A stretch of 64,000 bases of DNA from an uncultured Clostridia bacterium (GCA_910587735.1 CAJUNT010000009.1:1-64000), one strand, 5' to 3'; counted from the first letter of the stretch, positions 25,739 to 35,245 are shown. Translations and numbers: made by a program. The notes: generated from the sequence alone by a model not told the origin.

Positions 25739-26326
25739 ATGAAATGGACAGCGCATTTTTGTACCATTACAAAGCATAAAATGCTTGTAATGAAATATTG
25801 TTTTTGTGTAGGATTATATCGTCAAGGTTTACTGCATGATTTATCAAAATATTCTCCCACGGAGTTTTTGGTTGGTGCAAAGTATTATCAAGGTACAAGA
25901 AGTCCTAACAATGCCGAAAAAGAAAAAAAAGGATATTCTTCTTCTTGGTTGCACCACAAGGGAAGAAACAAACACCATTTTGAATATTGGCTGGATTATA
26001 GCGGAAAAAAAGAACCTATATTTGTAGGTATGAAAATGCCTGTATGTTATGTAGTAGAAATGTTTTTAGATAGAATTGCTGCTTGCAAAACATATCAAAA
26101 AGAAAAATATACACAAAAAAGTCCTTTGCTTTATTATGAAAACAGCAAAGCATATCATGTTATGTATCCAAGTTCACAAAAATTGCTTGAAAAACTGCTT
26201 CATATATTAGCAGAACAAGGAGAACAAAAAGCATTTTGCTATGCCAGAAAATTGATAAAACAACAAAGAAAAAATGATATAAAAAAATTTTTATATACTC
26301 ATAGTATAAAAAAATATTGCAAATAA
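25739..26326 (+). CDS. DUF5662-family protein
   Basis: This 195-residue soluble protein matches the DUF5662 family as I remember it: WTAHFCTITKHK at the start, GLLHDLSKYSPTEF (about 30-43), SSWLHHKGRNKHHFEYW (about 72-88) and a helical end. The repeated His/Asp pattern (H..LLHD, LHH..NKHH) looks like a metal site of an HD-domain-like hydrolase; this is inference. The ATG at 25739 follows AGGGGGAG. It is followed by a strong terminator and lies just after sigG. Confidence 0.72.
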   Translation: MKWTAHFCTITKHKMLVMKYCFCVGLYRQGLLHDLSKYSPTEFLVGAKYYQGTRSPNNAEKEKKGYSSSWLHHKGRNKHHFEYWLDYSGKKEPIFVGMKMPVCYVVEMFLDRIAACKTYQKEKYTQKSPLLYYENSKAYHVMYPSSQKLLEKLLHILAEQGEQKAFCYARKLIKQQRKNDIKKFLYTHSIKKYCK

Positions 26327-26331
26327 AAAAT

Positions 26332-26365
26332 ATCCTCCATATTGATTGATATGGAGGTTTTATTT
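26332..26365 (+). terminator. intrinsic terminator after the DUF5662 gene
   Basis: CCTCCATA and TATGGAGG pair around an 8-nt loop and are followed by TTTTATTT. Confidence 0.85.
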
Positions 26366-26539
26366 ATGATAGGCAATAATAACCAAAAAATACAATGCAT
26401 AATGCATGGTATTTTATAATATGTACCATAATCAATAATTGTTTGTACAATATTACTTTTTTTTGCCAAAATAATACGTTTTTTGAATAGAAAATAGTTT
26501 ATTTTTGACATTGCAGTAATGCAAAAAAAAGAATACAAT

Positions 26540-26580
26540 ACTTATACGCTTTAAAGTGTCACAGTTTAAAGTGTATAAGT
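26540..26580 (+). promoter_or_regulatory. long hairpin upstream of the NSS transporter gene
   Basis: ACTTATACGCTTTAAA and TTTAAAGTGTATAAGT form a continuous 16-bp stem with a 9-nt loop, 58 bp before the start codon. It is either an attenuator-like RNA structure or a dyad operator for a regulator. Either role is inference. Confidence 0.5.
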
Positions 26581-26638
26581 GTTTGTTATAAACATTCCCT
26601 ATTTATAACAAAAATAATAAAGAAGTAGAGGTGCAAAA

Positions 26639-27952
26639 ATGAAGGAAGGAAAAACAACATTTACAAACAAATTAGGCTTTATATTAGCCTCTGTTGGCTC
26701 GGCGGTAGGTATGGGAAATATATGGATGTTTCCTTATCGTGTCGGCGCATATGGTGGAGCGGCTTTTTTACTACCATATATATTTTTTATTGCTCTGTTT
26801 GGAGCAGTGGGGCTTTCGGGAGAGTTTGCTTTTGGACGATTAACAGGTACAGGTCCAATAGGGTCTTACGAATATGCTATGAAAACAAGAGGAAAAAAAG
26901 GTGGTGCTATATTAGGAGCAATTCCTTTAATCGGTTCTCTGGGCATTGCCATAGGATATGCTATTATTGTAGGTTGGGTATTACGTTTTTTAAAAGGTTC
27001 TATTACAGGAGAAATGTTAAATATAGAATCCAGTGAATATTTTGGACAAATTACAGGAGCATTTGGTAGTACACCTTGGCATATTATTGTAATATTGATA
27101 GCAGTTGTTGCATTAATGACAGGCATTATTACAGGTATTGAAAAAGTAAGTAAATTTATGATGCCTGCATTTTATATTTTATTTATTATATTAGCAGTAA
27201 GAGTGTCATTTTTACCTGGAGCAATAGAAGGCTATAAATATCTTTTAATACCTAGATGGGAATATCTTTTAAATCCTGAAACATGGATTATGGCAATGGG
27301 ACAAGCATTTTTCTCATTATCTATTACAGGCTCTGGTATGATTATATATGGCAGTTATTTGGATAAAAAAGAGGACGTAGTACATTCTGCAATTATGACA
27401 GCGATATTGGATACTTGTGCAGCAATGCTTGCAGGGTTTGCAATTATACCTGCTGTATTTGCATTTGGTATGGACCCTGCTTCTGGACCTCCTCTTATGT
27501 TTATCACAATACCAAAAATATTTTCTAAAATGCCTATGGGACAGCTTTTTAGTACATTTTTCTTTGCTTCTGTGCTTTTTGCAGGTATTACTTCACTTAT
27601 CAATATGTTTGAAGTTTGTAGCGAGGCAGTACAAAGTAGAACAAAATTAAGTAGAAAGCCAGCTGTTGTGTTAATTGGTTTGATAGCATTTGTAGTAGGT
27701 GTATTTTTAGAGTATGAGCCATATATGGGCAGATGGATGGATATGATTACAATATATGTTGTGCCAATCGGTGCCGTATTGGGAGCAATTATGATTTATT
27801 GGGTACTTGGTAAAGAAAATATTGCAAAAGAATTGAATTTAGGTAGACAAAAACCTTTGAAAGATAGCTTTTTCTGGATAGCAAAATATTTTTATGTATT
27901 TTTAGCAGCAATCGTTGTAATATTAAGTATTGTGTATGGTGGTATTGGCTAA
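26639..27952 (+). CDS. sodium-dependent transporter, NSS/SNF family
   Basis: This 437-residue membrane protein has about eleven to twelve hydrophobic helices. The NSS signature is visible in helix 1 (ASVGSAVGMGNIWMFPY), with the unwound segment that binds sodium and substrate. Family members (LeuT-like) import amino acids or related amines with sodium. The shorter bacterial 11-helix subtype fits the length. The substrate cannot be assigned. GAGGTG lies 7 bp before the ATG. A 16-bp stem hairpin upstream suggests regulation. Confidence 0.92.
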   Translation: MKEGKTTFTNKLGFILASVGSAVGMGNIWMFPYRVGAYGGAAFLLPYIFFIALFGAVGLSGEFAFGRLTGTGPIGSYEYAMKTRGKKGGAILGAIPLIGSLGIAIGYAIIVGWVLRFLKGSITGEMLNIESSEYFGQITGAFGSTPWHIIVILIAVVALMTGIITGIEKVSKFMMPAFYILFIILAVRVSFLPGAIEGYKYLLIPRWEYLLNPETWIMAMGQAFFSLSITGSGMIIYGSYLDKKEDVVHSAIMTAILDTCAAMLAGFAIIPAVFAFGMDPASGPPLMFITIPKIFSKMPMGQLFSTFFFASVLFAGITSLINMFEVCSEAVQSRTKLSRKPAVVLIGLIAFVVGVFLEYEPYMGRWMDMITIYVVPIGAVLGAIMIYWVLGKENIAKELNLGRQKPLKDSFFWIAKYFYVFLAAIVVILSIVYGGIG

Positions 27953-28054
27953 TTAACAAAATACTTCTGAACGCAAAAAGTAAAGTTCTTTGCTTCTTTC
28001 TGGAGGGAAAGAAGTAGAGTTTGATACAAAGTTTCAATGTTTATTGACAAATTG

Positions 28055-28093
28055 AAAGGATATTCCTTATTTTTGGAATATCCTTTATTTTTC
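28055..28093 (+). terminator. intrinsic terminator after the transporter gene
   Basis: AAAGGATATTCC and GGAATATCCTTT form a perfect 12-bp stem followed by ATTTTTC. Confidence 0.88.
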
Positions 28094-28114
28094 ATTACGA
28101 ATCAAAACAATTTA

Positions 28115-28897
28115 TCAGCTGTGACTATCTAAAACAAAATATTTTATAACAGAGAAGTATTCTCTAATATAATAATTGGGCAACATATAAATTGTAACAG
28201 GAGCACCCAAACCTTGTGCATGAAAACCAATTTTTTCTGCAAGTAGCCCAGCACGGAATGTATGAAAATAGTTTGTAACATAAACAATATTATAATATTC
28301 ATTTTGATAAATATCATCTAATATTTTTTTAGAATATATAAAATTTTGTTTGGTATTGTGTGCTTTATCTTCTATCAATATTACATCAGCAGGCACACCC
28401 TTATTGATAAGATATTCTTTCATTGCTTCAGCCTCTGTTCTGTCCTCCTGTGGACCTTGTGAACCTGTTACAACAATATAAGAAACATGATTTTCGTCCC
28501 AGTATTGTTTTGCTGTATCCAAACGTTGTGCAAGTGCAGGGCTGACGTCCCAACCATGTAATGCTGCACCAAGTACAATTATTGCATCTGCATCTTTATC
28601 AGGTGTTTTTGCTCCATTTTGTATAACAATAGATGTAATAATAAAAAAGCTGATAAAAAAAATAGTGAGTCCTATTTTAGCTGTTTTCATAAAAAATTTA
28701 CCAAAACCATAATTTCCCCATTCATTTAATTTTTGATAAAAATAACCATAAATCAAAAATACACAACCTAATGCACCAGGAAAAAGTGTTCCAAAATTAA
28801 AATTAGAAACCAAAGATATTGACAAACAATCTAATATACCAGCAATACCTAATATTTTAAAAAAAAGAATTTTTTTATTTTGTAAATTTTTTTTCAT
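28115..28897 (-). CDS. YdcF/SanA-family (DUF218) membrane protein
   Basis: This 260-residue protein has three N-terminal membrane segments (about 10-30, 36-54 and 73-92) and then an extracytoplasmic DUF218 domain. Motifs are DADAIIVLGAALHG (about 101-114), VTGSQGPQEDRTEAEAM (about 143-159), IEDKAHNTKQNF (about 175-186) and VTNYFHTFRA (about 207-216). The family includes ElyC, SanA and YdcF, linked to envelope integrity or lipid-carrier handling, but the reaction is unknown. AAAGGAAT precedes the ATG. It is divergent from uvrC. Confidence 0.85.
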   Translation of the reverse strand: MKKNLQNKKILFFKILGIAGILDCLSISLVSNFNFGTLFPGALGCVFLIYGYFYQKLNEWGNYGFGKFFMKTAKIGLTIFFISFFIITSIVIQNGAKTPDKDADAIIVLGAALHGWDVSPALAQRLDTAKQYWDENHVSYIVVTGSQGPQEDRTEAEAMKEYLINKGVPADVILIEDKAHNTKQNFIYSKKILDDIYQNEYYNIVYVTNYFHTFRAGLLAEKIGFHAQGLGAPVTIYMLPNYYIREYFSVIKYFVLDSHS

Positions 28898-29015
28898 GTA
28901 TTGTATTCCTTTCGTTTATTGAAATTTTATGTTATGCTTTATTATAGCGGAAAAATCATTTTTCGTCATGATATTATAAAATACTTAATGAATTTTTAAG
29001 GAGTGTATTGTAAAA

Positions 29016-30863
29016 ATGTTTGATATAGAGCAGGAATTAAAAAAAATTCCTCAAAAATCTGGTGTTTATCTCATGAAAGACGAAAACCAGCAAATTATAT
29101 ATGTAGGAAAAGCTATCAATTTAAAAAATCGTGTCAGACAATATTTTCAGAATAATAAAAACCATGCACCTAAAGTACAAACAATGGTACAGCATATAAA
29201 AGAGTTTGAATATATTATAACAGATTCTGAAATGGAAGCACTACTTTTAGAATGTAATTTAATTAAAAAGCACAGACCTTTTTATAATGTACTTTTAAAA
29301 GATGATAAGGCATACCCCTATATTAAAATTACAAATGAAGATTATCCGCGTATATTTGTTACAAGAAATATAGAAAAAGATAAAGCAAAATATATTGGAC
29401 CTATTACAGATGCTTTTGCAGTAAAAGAAACTGTTGATACCATACATAAAATATGGTCTATTAGAAAATGTAAAAAAATATTACCTAGAGATATTGGAAA
29501 AGAAAGACCTTGTTTAAATTATCATATTGGACAGTGTTGTGCACCTTGTGACAATCAAATTTCAAAACACGACTATCAAAATATGATAACAGAAGCAGAG
29601 CAGTTTATACATGGTAAACATGAAGAAATGATGAAAAGAATGGAAAAAGAGATGTATGAAGCATCAAAAAATATGGAATTTGAAAAAGCAGCAGCATTAC
29701 GTGATAAACTGCTGAGTATAAAAAGCATAAGTGAAAAGCAAAAAATGGCAAATACGGGATTAGGCGATTGTGACGTTGCTGCTTTTGTAAGGGCATATGA
29801 TGAAGGATTAGCACAAATGTTTTTTATAAGAGAAGGAAAAGTCACAGGCAGAGAGCAATACCATTTACATTCTGTTGAAAATCGTACGAGAAGTGAAGTC
29901 ATGACAGAGTTTATAAAACAATTTTATAGTGGTACAGCGTATATACCCAAAGAAATTATATTACAGGAAGAATTGGTAACAGAAGAAAAAGAATTATTGA
30001 AGCAGTTTTTAACACAAAAGCGAGGCAACAAAGTCACATTTACAACACCAAAAAAAGGTGAAAAGCATAAACTAGTACAATTAGCATGGAAAAATGCTAT
30101 GATTTCATTTGAACAGTCAGGGGAAAGATTAAAAAGAGAAGAACAAAAAACAATAGGTGCTATACAGGAAATACAACAAGCATTGCATTTACCTCAAACA
30201 TTGCAAAGAGTAGAAGCATATGATATTTCAAATACACAAGGATTTGAATCTGTGGGTGCTATGGTGGTATTTGAAAATGGTAAAGCAAAATATAGCGATT
30301 ACAGAAAATTTAAAATTAAAACAGTAATAGGGGCGAATGATTTTGCAAGTATGCAGGAAGTGATATACAGAAGAATGCAACACGCTATTATAGAACAAAA
30401 ACAATGTAAAAGCGGAAATTTTAGTAAAATGCCCAATTTAATACTAATGGACGGCGGTATGATACAGGTACAAGCAGCAGAAAGTGTTTTAAAAGAATTG
30501 AACATTGATATTCCAGTGTGTGGCATGATAAAAGACGACAAACATAGAACAAAAGCTATAATATTTCAGCAAAAGGAGATTGTATTACGCAGTAATACAG
30601 AGGGATTTAAACTCTTAACAAGAATACAAGATGAAGTCCATCGCTTTGCGATAGAATACCATAGAAAATTGAGAGAGCAAAAAGCAATACATTCTATATT
30701 AGATGATATACCAAATATAGGAGAAGTTAGAAAAAAAGCATTGATGAAACATTTTGGAAATATTGAAAATATTGCAAAAGCAGATGTGGAACAGCTTTTA
30801 GAGGTTTCTCAAATGACAATAGCATCTGCGGAAAGTGTATACCAATTTTTTAGAAAGCAATAA
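29016..30863 (+). CDS. uvrC: UvrABC excision nuclease subunit C
   Basis: This 615-residue nuclease makes both incisions in nucleotide excision repair. It has the GIY-YIG domain (SGVYLMKDENQQIIYVGKA, about 14-32) for the 3' cut and a cysteine cluster (CLNYHIGQCCAPC). The UVR motif binds UvrB (FEKAAALRDKL, about 220). An RNase H-like 5' nuclease domain follows (EAYDISNTQGFESVGAMVVF, about 403), then a C-terminal helix-hairpin-helix (IPNIGEVRKKALMKHFG). AAGGAG precedes the start. It leads a conserved cluster with hprK, murB, rapZ and whiA. Confidence 0.96.
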   Translation: MFDIEQELKKIPQKSGVYLMKDENQQIIYVGKAINLKNRVRQYFQNNKNHAPKVQTMVQHIKEFEYIITDSEMEALLLECNLIKKHRPFYNVLLKDDKAYPYIKITNEDYPRIFVTRNIEKDKAKYIGPITDAFAVKETVDTIHKIWSIRKCKKILPRDIGKERPCLNYHIGQCCAPCDNQISKHDYQNMITEAEQFIHGKHEEMMKRMEKEMYEASKNMEFEKAAALRDKLLSIKSISEKQKMANTGLGDCDVAAFVRAYDEGLAQMFFIREGKVTGREQYHLHSVENRTRSEVMTEFIKQFYSGTAYIPKEIILQEELVTEEKELLKQFLTQKRGNKVTFTTPKKGEKHKLVQLAWKNAMISFEQSGERLKREEQKTIGAIQEIQQALHLPQTLQRVEAYDISNTQGFESVGAMVVFENGKAKYSDYRKFKIKTVIGANDFASMQEVIYRRMQHAIIEQKQCKSGNFSKMPNLILMDGGMIQVQAAESVLKELNIDIPVCGMIKDDKHRTKAIIFQQKEIVLRSNTEGFKLLTRIQDEVHRFAIEYHRKLREQKAIHSILDDIPNIGEVRKKALMKHFGNIENIAKADVEQLLEVSQMTIASAESVYQFFRKQ

Positions 30864-30955
30864 TATCATGCATGATGCAAATAATATAATAAAGTTGCAA
30901 ACAATGTTTGAATCATGTATGATAATATGGAATCATAAAATATGGAGGGATATCA

Positions 30956-31885
30956 TTGTATTCAGTAAAAATAAGTAAACTTGCAGAGGAATTTCATTTA
31001 ACGAATTTAGTACCCTCTGTCAGTTTAGATGACAAAATATTAACAAAAAGTGATGTAAATCGTCCTGCATTACAGCTTACAGGATTTTATGAACATTTTG
31101 ATAATGACAGACTGCAAGTATTTGGAAAAGTAGAACACAGCTATTTAAGTCATTTAGAAGAAGAAGAAAGAGTGAATGTATTACAAAAGTTTTTTTCATT
31201 TACAGTAGCAAGTGTTGTAATATGCAGAGATTTAACAGTTTTTCCGGAAATGATAGAGTTTTCAGAAAAATATAAAGTACCTTTATTAAGAACAAATTTA
31301 GGTACAAGCACATTTATGGCAGAGTGTATAAGATGGTTAACAGAACAGCTTGCGGAACGTATTACTATGCATGGTGTTTTAGTAGATATATATGGAGAAG
31401 GCATATTGATTATAGGAGAAAGTGGTATTGGCAAAAGCGAAACAGCATTAGAATTGATTAAAAGAGGACACAGACTTGTTGCAGATGATGCTGTAGAGAT
31501 TAAAAAAATATCTCATGATATGCTCATTGGAACAAGCCCAGAACTCATACGATATTTTATAGAATTAAGAGGTATAGGAATTATAGATGTGAAAGAGCTT
31601 TTTGGTGTCAGTTCTGTAAAAATATCTCAAAGTATAGACCTTGTTATTAGGTTGGAAATGTGGGACAGTGAAAAAGATTATGATAGATTAGGATTAGGAG
31701 AGGAATATATTGACATACTTGGCAATAAAATAGTTTGTAATTCTATTCCTGTACGTCCTGGCAGAAATGTAGCTGTAATATGTGAATCTGCGGCAATCAA
31801 TCAAAGACAAAAACGCATGGGTTATAACGCAGCAGAAGTACTCAGTCAAAGAATCAGCCAAAGTTTTGGAGTAGAAGATGCTTAA
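30956..31885 (+). CDS. hprK: HPr kinase/phosphorylase
   Basis: This 309-residue sensor of carbon status phosphorylates, and dephosphorylates, the regulatory Ser of HPr and Crh. The Walker A motif GESGIGKS lies at residues 154-161. The Walker B-like region and the HPrK signature (IELRGIGIIDVKELFG, about 203) are followed by VRPGRNVAVICESAAINQRQ (about 265). The start is TTG with TGGAGGGA upstream. A likely substrate, the Crh-like protein at 34691-34933, is encoded in the same cluster. Confidence 0.95.
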   Translation: MYSVKISKLAEEFHLTNLVPSVSLDDKILTKSDVNRPALQLTGFYEHFDNDRLQVFGKVEHSYLSHLEEEERVNVLQKFFSFTVASVVICRDLTVFPEMIEFSEKYKVPLLRTNLGTSTFMAECIRWLTEQLAERITMHGVLVDIYGEGILIIGESGIGKSETALELIKRGHRLVADDAVEIKKISHDMLIGTSPELIRYFIELRGIGIIDVKELFGVSSVKISQSIDLVIRLEMWDSEKDYDRLGLGEEYIDILGNKIVCNSIPVRPGRNVAVICESAAINQRQKRMGYNAAEVLSQRISQSFGVEDA

Positions 31886-31930
31886 AAATAGTATAATAAA
31901 AACTGCTTAAATAAAGAAAGAAGGAAATTT

Positions 31931-32836
31931 ATGGAAATCATACAGCAACTCAAAACGGTTTTACCAGAGCAGTTCATACAGCAAAATGAAGTAATGGCGA
32001 AACACACTTCTTTTCGCATTGGAGGTACAGCGGATATTTATATTTCTCCTCAAAACAGTGAACAAATAAAAAATATTATTACCATTGCAAAACAATATGA
32101 TATACCTGTTATGATAATAGGAAACGGCAGTAATTTGCTTATCAGTGATAAGGGAATTAGAGGTATTATCATACAAACTGCAAACAACATGAATGAAATT
32201 GTAGTAGAAGGAGAAACAATAAAAGCAGAGTCAGGTGCTTTATTGAGTGCTATAGGTGCAGAAGCATTAAAACATAGTTTAAAAGGATTTAGTTTTGCGT
32301 CTGGTATTCCTGGTTCTTTAGGGGGTGCAGTTTGTATGAATGCAGGTGCTTATGGCGGAGAAATGAAAGATGTAATAATAGAAGCAGAAGTATTGACAAG
32401 AGAATTAGATATCAAAAAACTTTCTGTAAAAGAGTTAGATTTGCAATATCGTCATAGTGTGATACCTCAAAAAGAATATATTGTATTAAATGCAACAATA
32501 CAGCTTGAAAAAGGGGACTATACTACCATACAAAAAGAAATGACAGAACTCGCTGAACAAAGAAGGCAAAAACAGCCTTTAAATTTTGCCAGTGCAGGTA
32601 GTACATTTAAACGCCCCAAAGGATATTTTGCAGGGAAATTGATTTCTGATGCAGGATTAAAAGGTTATTGTATAGGAGATGCGCAAGTTTCTGAAAAACA
32701 TGGAGGATTTATTATAAATAGAGGAAATGCAACTTGTGCAGATGTCATTGCTTTAATAGAGTATTGTCAAAAAACAGTATTTGAAAAATTTGGCGTATCA
32801 TTGGAAACAGAGGTCAAAATGATAGGAGAAAAATAA
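31931..32836 (+). CDS. murB: UDP-N-acetylenolpyruvoylglucosamine reductase
   Basis: This 301-residue flavoenzyme reduces UDP-GlcNAc-enolpyruvate to UDP-MurNAc. It is the shorter type II form. It shows the FAD-binding segment MIIGNGSNLLISD (about 56-68), SGIPGSLGGAVCMNAGAYGGE (split over about 128-148), and the Ser-containing SAGSTFKRP (about 221) that donates a proton. AAGGAA precedes the start. It lies in the uvrC-hprK-murB-rapZ-whiA cluster typical of Clostridia. Confidence 0.96.
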   Translation: MEIIQQLKTVLPEQFIQQNEVMAKHTSFRIGGTADIYISPQNSEQIKNIITIAKQYDIPVMIIGNGSNLLISDKGIRGIIIQTANNMNEIVVEGETIKAESGALLSAIGAEALKHSLKGFSFASGIPGSLGGAVCMNAGAYGGEMKDVIIEAEVLTRELDIKKLSVKELDLQYRHSVIPQKEYIVLNATIQLEKGDYTTIQKEMTELAEQRRQKQPLNFASAGSTFKRPKGYFAGKLISDAGLKGYCIGDAQVSEKHGGFIINRGNATCADVIALIEYCQKTVFEKFGVSLETEVKMIGEK

Positions 32837-32859
32837 TAAATAGATGAGGTGATGTAAAA

Positions 32860-33735
32860 ATGCGTTTTGTTATTGTAACAGGAATGTCTGGAGCAGGAAA
32901 ATCAACTGTATTAAAATTTTTAGAGGATATCAATTTCTTTTGTGTAGACAATTTGCCTCCTGCATTGATACCAAAATTTGCAGAACTTTGTTATGAGCAG
33001 GGAGGAGAAATTGACAAAGTTGCTATGGGAATTGATATTAGAGGAGGAAAATTATTTTCTGATTTATTTTCTGTGCTTTCCACACTGCAAGGTTTGGGAT
33101 ATGATTATGAAATATTATTTTTAGATGCCTCTGAAAAAACATTGATAAAAAGGTATAAGGAATCCAGAAGAAGTCACCCTCTTTCTAAAAAAGGCTCTAT
33201 TGCGGAAGGTATTGCCAAAGAAAGACAAATGTTGGAGGAAGTAAAAAATAAAGCAACATATATTATTGAGACAAGTCATATATTAACTAGAGAACTAAAA
33301 GAGCAAATTAATAAAATATTTTTGGAAAATCAAAAATTTGAAAGTTTAATTATTACAGTATGTTCTTTTGGTTTTAAGTATGGTATTCCAGTAGATAGTG
33401 ATTTAGTATTCGATGTGCGTTTTTTGCCAAATCCTTTTTATATACAAGAACTTAAAGAACTCACTGGAAATGATGCCCCTGTTTCTGATTATGTTATGAG
33501 TTTTGAAGAAAGCAATACTTTTTTGTATAAATTGACTGATATGATAGAGTTTTTAATACCACAATATATCAAAGAAGGAAAAAACCAGTTAATTATCAGC
33601 ATAGGTTGTACAGGGGGAAAACATCGTTCTGTAACGCTTGCCAATGCTTTATATGAAAAATTGCACGAAAAAAACCATAATATATTGTTGAAACATAACG
33701 ATATAGAAAAGGATGTTAGACATAAAAAGTTTTAG
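32860..33735 (+). CDS. rapZ: RNase adapter/nucleotide-binding protein RapZ (YvcJ)
   Basis: This 291-residue P-loop protein has Walker A GMSGAGKST (residues about 8-16), DNLPPALIPKF (about 31-41), and a C-terminal domain with SIGCTGGKHRSV (about 246-257). YvcJ/RapZ family members bind ATP/GTP. The enterobacterial form guides RNase E to GlmZ; in Firmicutes the role is less clear. AGGTGATG lies before the ATG. In B. subtilis yvcK sits between this gene and whiA, but here whiA follows directly after 11 bp. Confidence 0.94.
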   Translation: MRFVIVTGMSGAGKSTVLKFLEDINFFCVDNLPPALIPKFAELCYEQGGEIDKVAMGIDIRGGKLFSDLFSVLSTLQGLGYDYEILFLDASEKTLIKRYKESRRSHPLSKKGSIAEGIAKERQMLEEVKNKATYIIETSHILTRELKEQINKIFLENQKFESLIITVCSFGFKYGIPVDSDLVFDVRFLPNPFYIQELKELTGNDAPVSDYVMSFEESNTFLYKLTDMIEFLIPQYIKEGKNQLIISIGCTGGKHRSVTLANALYEKLHEKNHNILLKHNDIEKDVRHKKF

Positions 33736-33746
33736 GGGGTAAAAAT

Positions 33747-34709
33747 TTGTCATTTTCATATAATGTTAAAAAGGAAATTGCACAAAGATTTGGAAATGCA
33801 CGCCATTGTAATATTGCTGAAATTGCAGCTATCATAAATATGTGTGCATATATAGGGCATTTTGCGCAAAAAATTTGTATAAAATTACAGACAGAAAATG
33901 CTTTACTCGCTAGAAAATACTTTACATTAATGAAAAAAACTTTTAAAATAGTTTGTAATGTCACTGTTAGAAAAAATCAGGTCTATCATGGGACAATCAC
34001 ATATGTATTAACAGTAACAGATACAGCAGATGCTGAAAAGGTATTAACAGCAACAGGCATATTACAATATAAACAAATATGCAACCAATGTTATATGCCT
34101 GTGGCACACAGCATTTGCTGTCGTAGGGCTTATATTAGAGGCGCTTTTTTAGCGGCGGGTTCTATCAATGACCCCAAAAAAAATTATCATTTGGAATTTG
34201 TACATGGAGATGCAAAACAAGCAGAACAGTTACAATATTTATTGCATACATTTCATTTAGACGCTAAAATGGTGCAACGAAAAGAATATTTTGTAGTATA
34301 TTTGAAAGAAGGCGAACAGATTTCAGATATATTAAATATCATGCAAGCACATATTTCTCTTTTAGATATGGAAAATGTGCGTGTGTTAAAAGAAGTGCGC
34401 AACAGTGTAAATAGAAAGGTAAATTGTGAAACAGCAAATCTGAATAAAACGGTTGCCGCAGCAATAACACAAATAGAGGATATACAATATATTCAATATC
34501 AAAAGGGTTTGGAAAATTTACCAGAAGCTCTTTATATGACAGCAGAGTTACGATTGCAGTATCCAGAAGCAAGTTTAAAAGAATTAGGACTTTTGATGAC
34601 ACCACCAATGGGAAAATCAGGAGTCAACCATCGTTTAAAAAAAATCAGCAGTATTGCTGAAGAACTGAGAAAGGATAAAGGTGATTTTGCGTGGCAGAAA
34701 AAAAGATAA
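33747..34709 (+). CDS. whiA: DNA-binding regulator WhiA
   Basis: This 320-residue protein has an N-terminal LAGLIDADG-homing-endonuclease-like fold (CRRAYIRGAFLAAGSINDPKKNYHLEF, split, about 126-152) and a C-terminal helix-turn-helix (ASLKELGLLMTPPMGKSGVNHRLKK, about 275-299). WhiA influences cell division and metabolism in Gram-positives. The start is TTG after AGGGGGT. Its end overlaps the start of the Crh-like gene by 19 bp, which suggests translational coupling. Confidence 0.94.
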   Translation: MSFSYNVKKEIAQRFGNARHCNIAEIAAIINMCAYIGHFAQKICIKLQTENALLARKYFTLMKKTFKIVCNVTVRKNQVYHGTITYVLTVTDTADAEKVLTATGILQYKQICNQCYMPVAHSICCRRAYIRGAFLAAGSINDPKKNYHLEFVHGDAKQAEQLQYLLHTFHLDAKMVQRKEYFVVYLKEGEQISDILNIMQAHISLLDMENVRVLKEVRNSVNRKVNCETANLNKTVAAAITQIEDIQYIQYQKGLENLPEALYMTAELRLQYPEASLKELGLLMTPPMGKSGVNHRLKKISSIAEELRKDKGDFAWQKKR

Positions 34710-34933
34710 TTGTGAATAGTTCCTTAGATGCAAGACAAGCAGCTTTTTTTGTACAAACAGCAAGCAAATATGACTGTAAAATACAAGTAATGATTGACGA
34801 CAAAAAAATCAATGCAAAAAGTATTATGGGAACAATCGCTTTAGGTATTATAAAGGGAAAAACAGCAGTGATTACAGCAGAAGGAAACGATGCCGAACAA
34901 GCTGTTGATGAATTAGCAGGAGTACTTGCTTAA
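34691..34933 (+). CDS. Crh-like HPr paralogue lacking the phosphocarrier histidine
   Basis: This 80-residue protein has the HPr fold but the active-site loop reads SSLDARQAA instead of GLHARPA. His15 is therefore replaced by Asp13 and the following Pro by Gln16, and it cannot carry phosphate for the PTS. The regulatory serine motif is kept (AKSIMGTIALG, Ser44), so HprK could phosphorylate it. B. subtilis Crh has Gln in place of this His and also lies right after whiA. I therefore read it as a Crh-type corepressor for CcpA. The start is GTG within the end of whiA. Confidence 0.85.
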   Translation: MAEKKIIVNSSLDARQAAFFVQTASKYDCKIQVMIDDKKINAKSIMGTIALGIIKGKTAVITAEGNDAEQAVDELAGVLA

Positions 34934-35003
34934 TGTTTTTGGGAATCATACTGTAAACTGACTATTATTTATAAACAAGCAATCAATAAAATATATTTAT
35001 GGG

Positions 35004-35037
35004 GCTATCGATAATTATCGATAGCTTTTCTATATTT
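35004..35037 (+). terminator. intrinsic terminator after the Crh-like gene
   Basis: GCTATCGATA and its complement pair perfectly over 10 bp around a short loop and are followed by TTTTCTATATTTT. Confidence 0.85.
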
Positions 35038-35217
35038 TATATCACGATAATATAATGATTTACAAATGAAAAATATATATTTGTGAATAGATAAAATGTT
35101 GATTTTACTATACTGTTTCTATCTGTATGCTTTTGTTACAAAAATTGTAACATAATTTTTACAATGGATAATTATGGATAATATCATAAATAAAGTGATA
35201 AATGAAAAATATATCTC

Positions 35218-35245
35218 TTGAAAAATTTATGAAATATGGTATACT
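35218..35245 (+). promoter_or_regulatory. promoter of the SLH/CAP surface protein gene
   Basis: TTGAAA (35218-35223) and TATACT (35240-35245) are 16 bp apart, with an extended -10 TG just before TATACT. Confidence 0.68.

Larger units (their letters stand above)
26327..26638. other. intergenic region with terminator and long hairpin
   Basis: These 312 bp contain the terminator at 26332-26365 and, at 26540-26580, a 16-bp stem with a single G-U pair. I found no gene. Confidence 0.6.
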
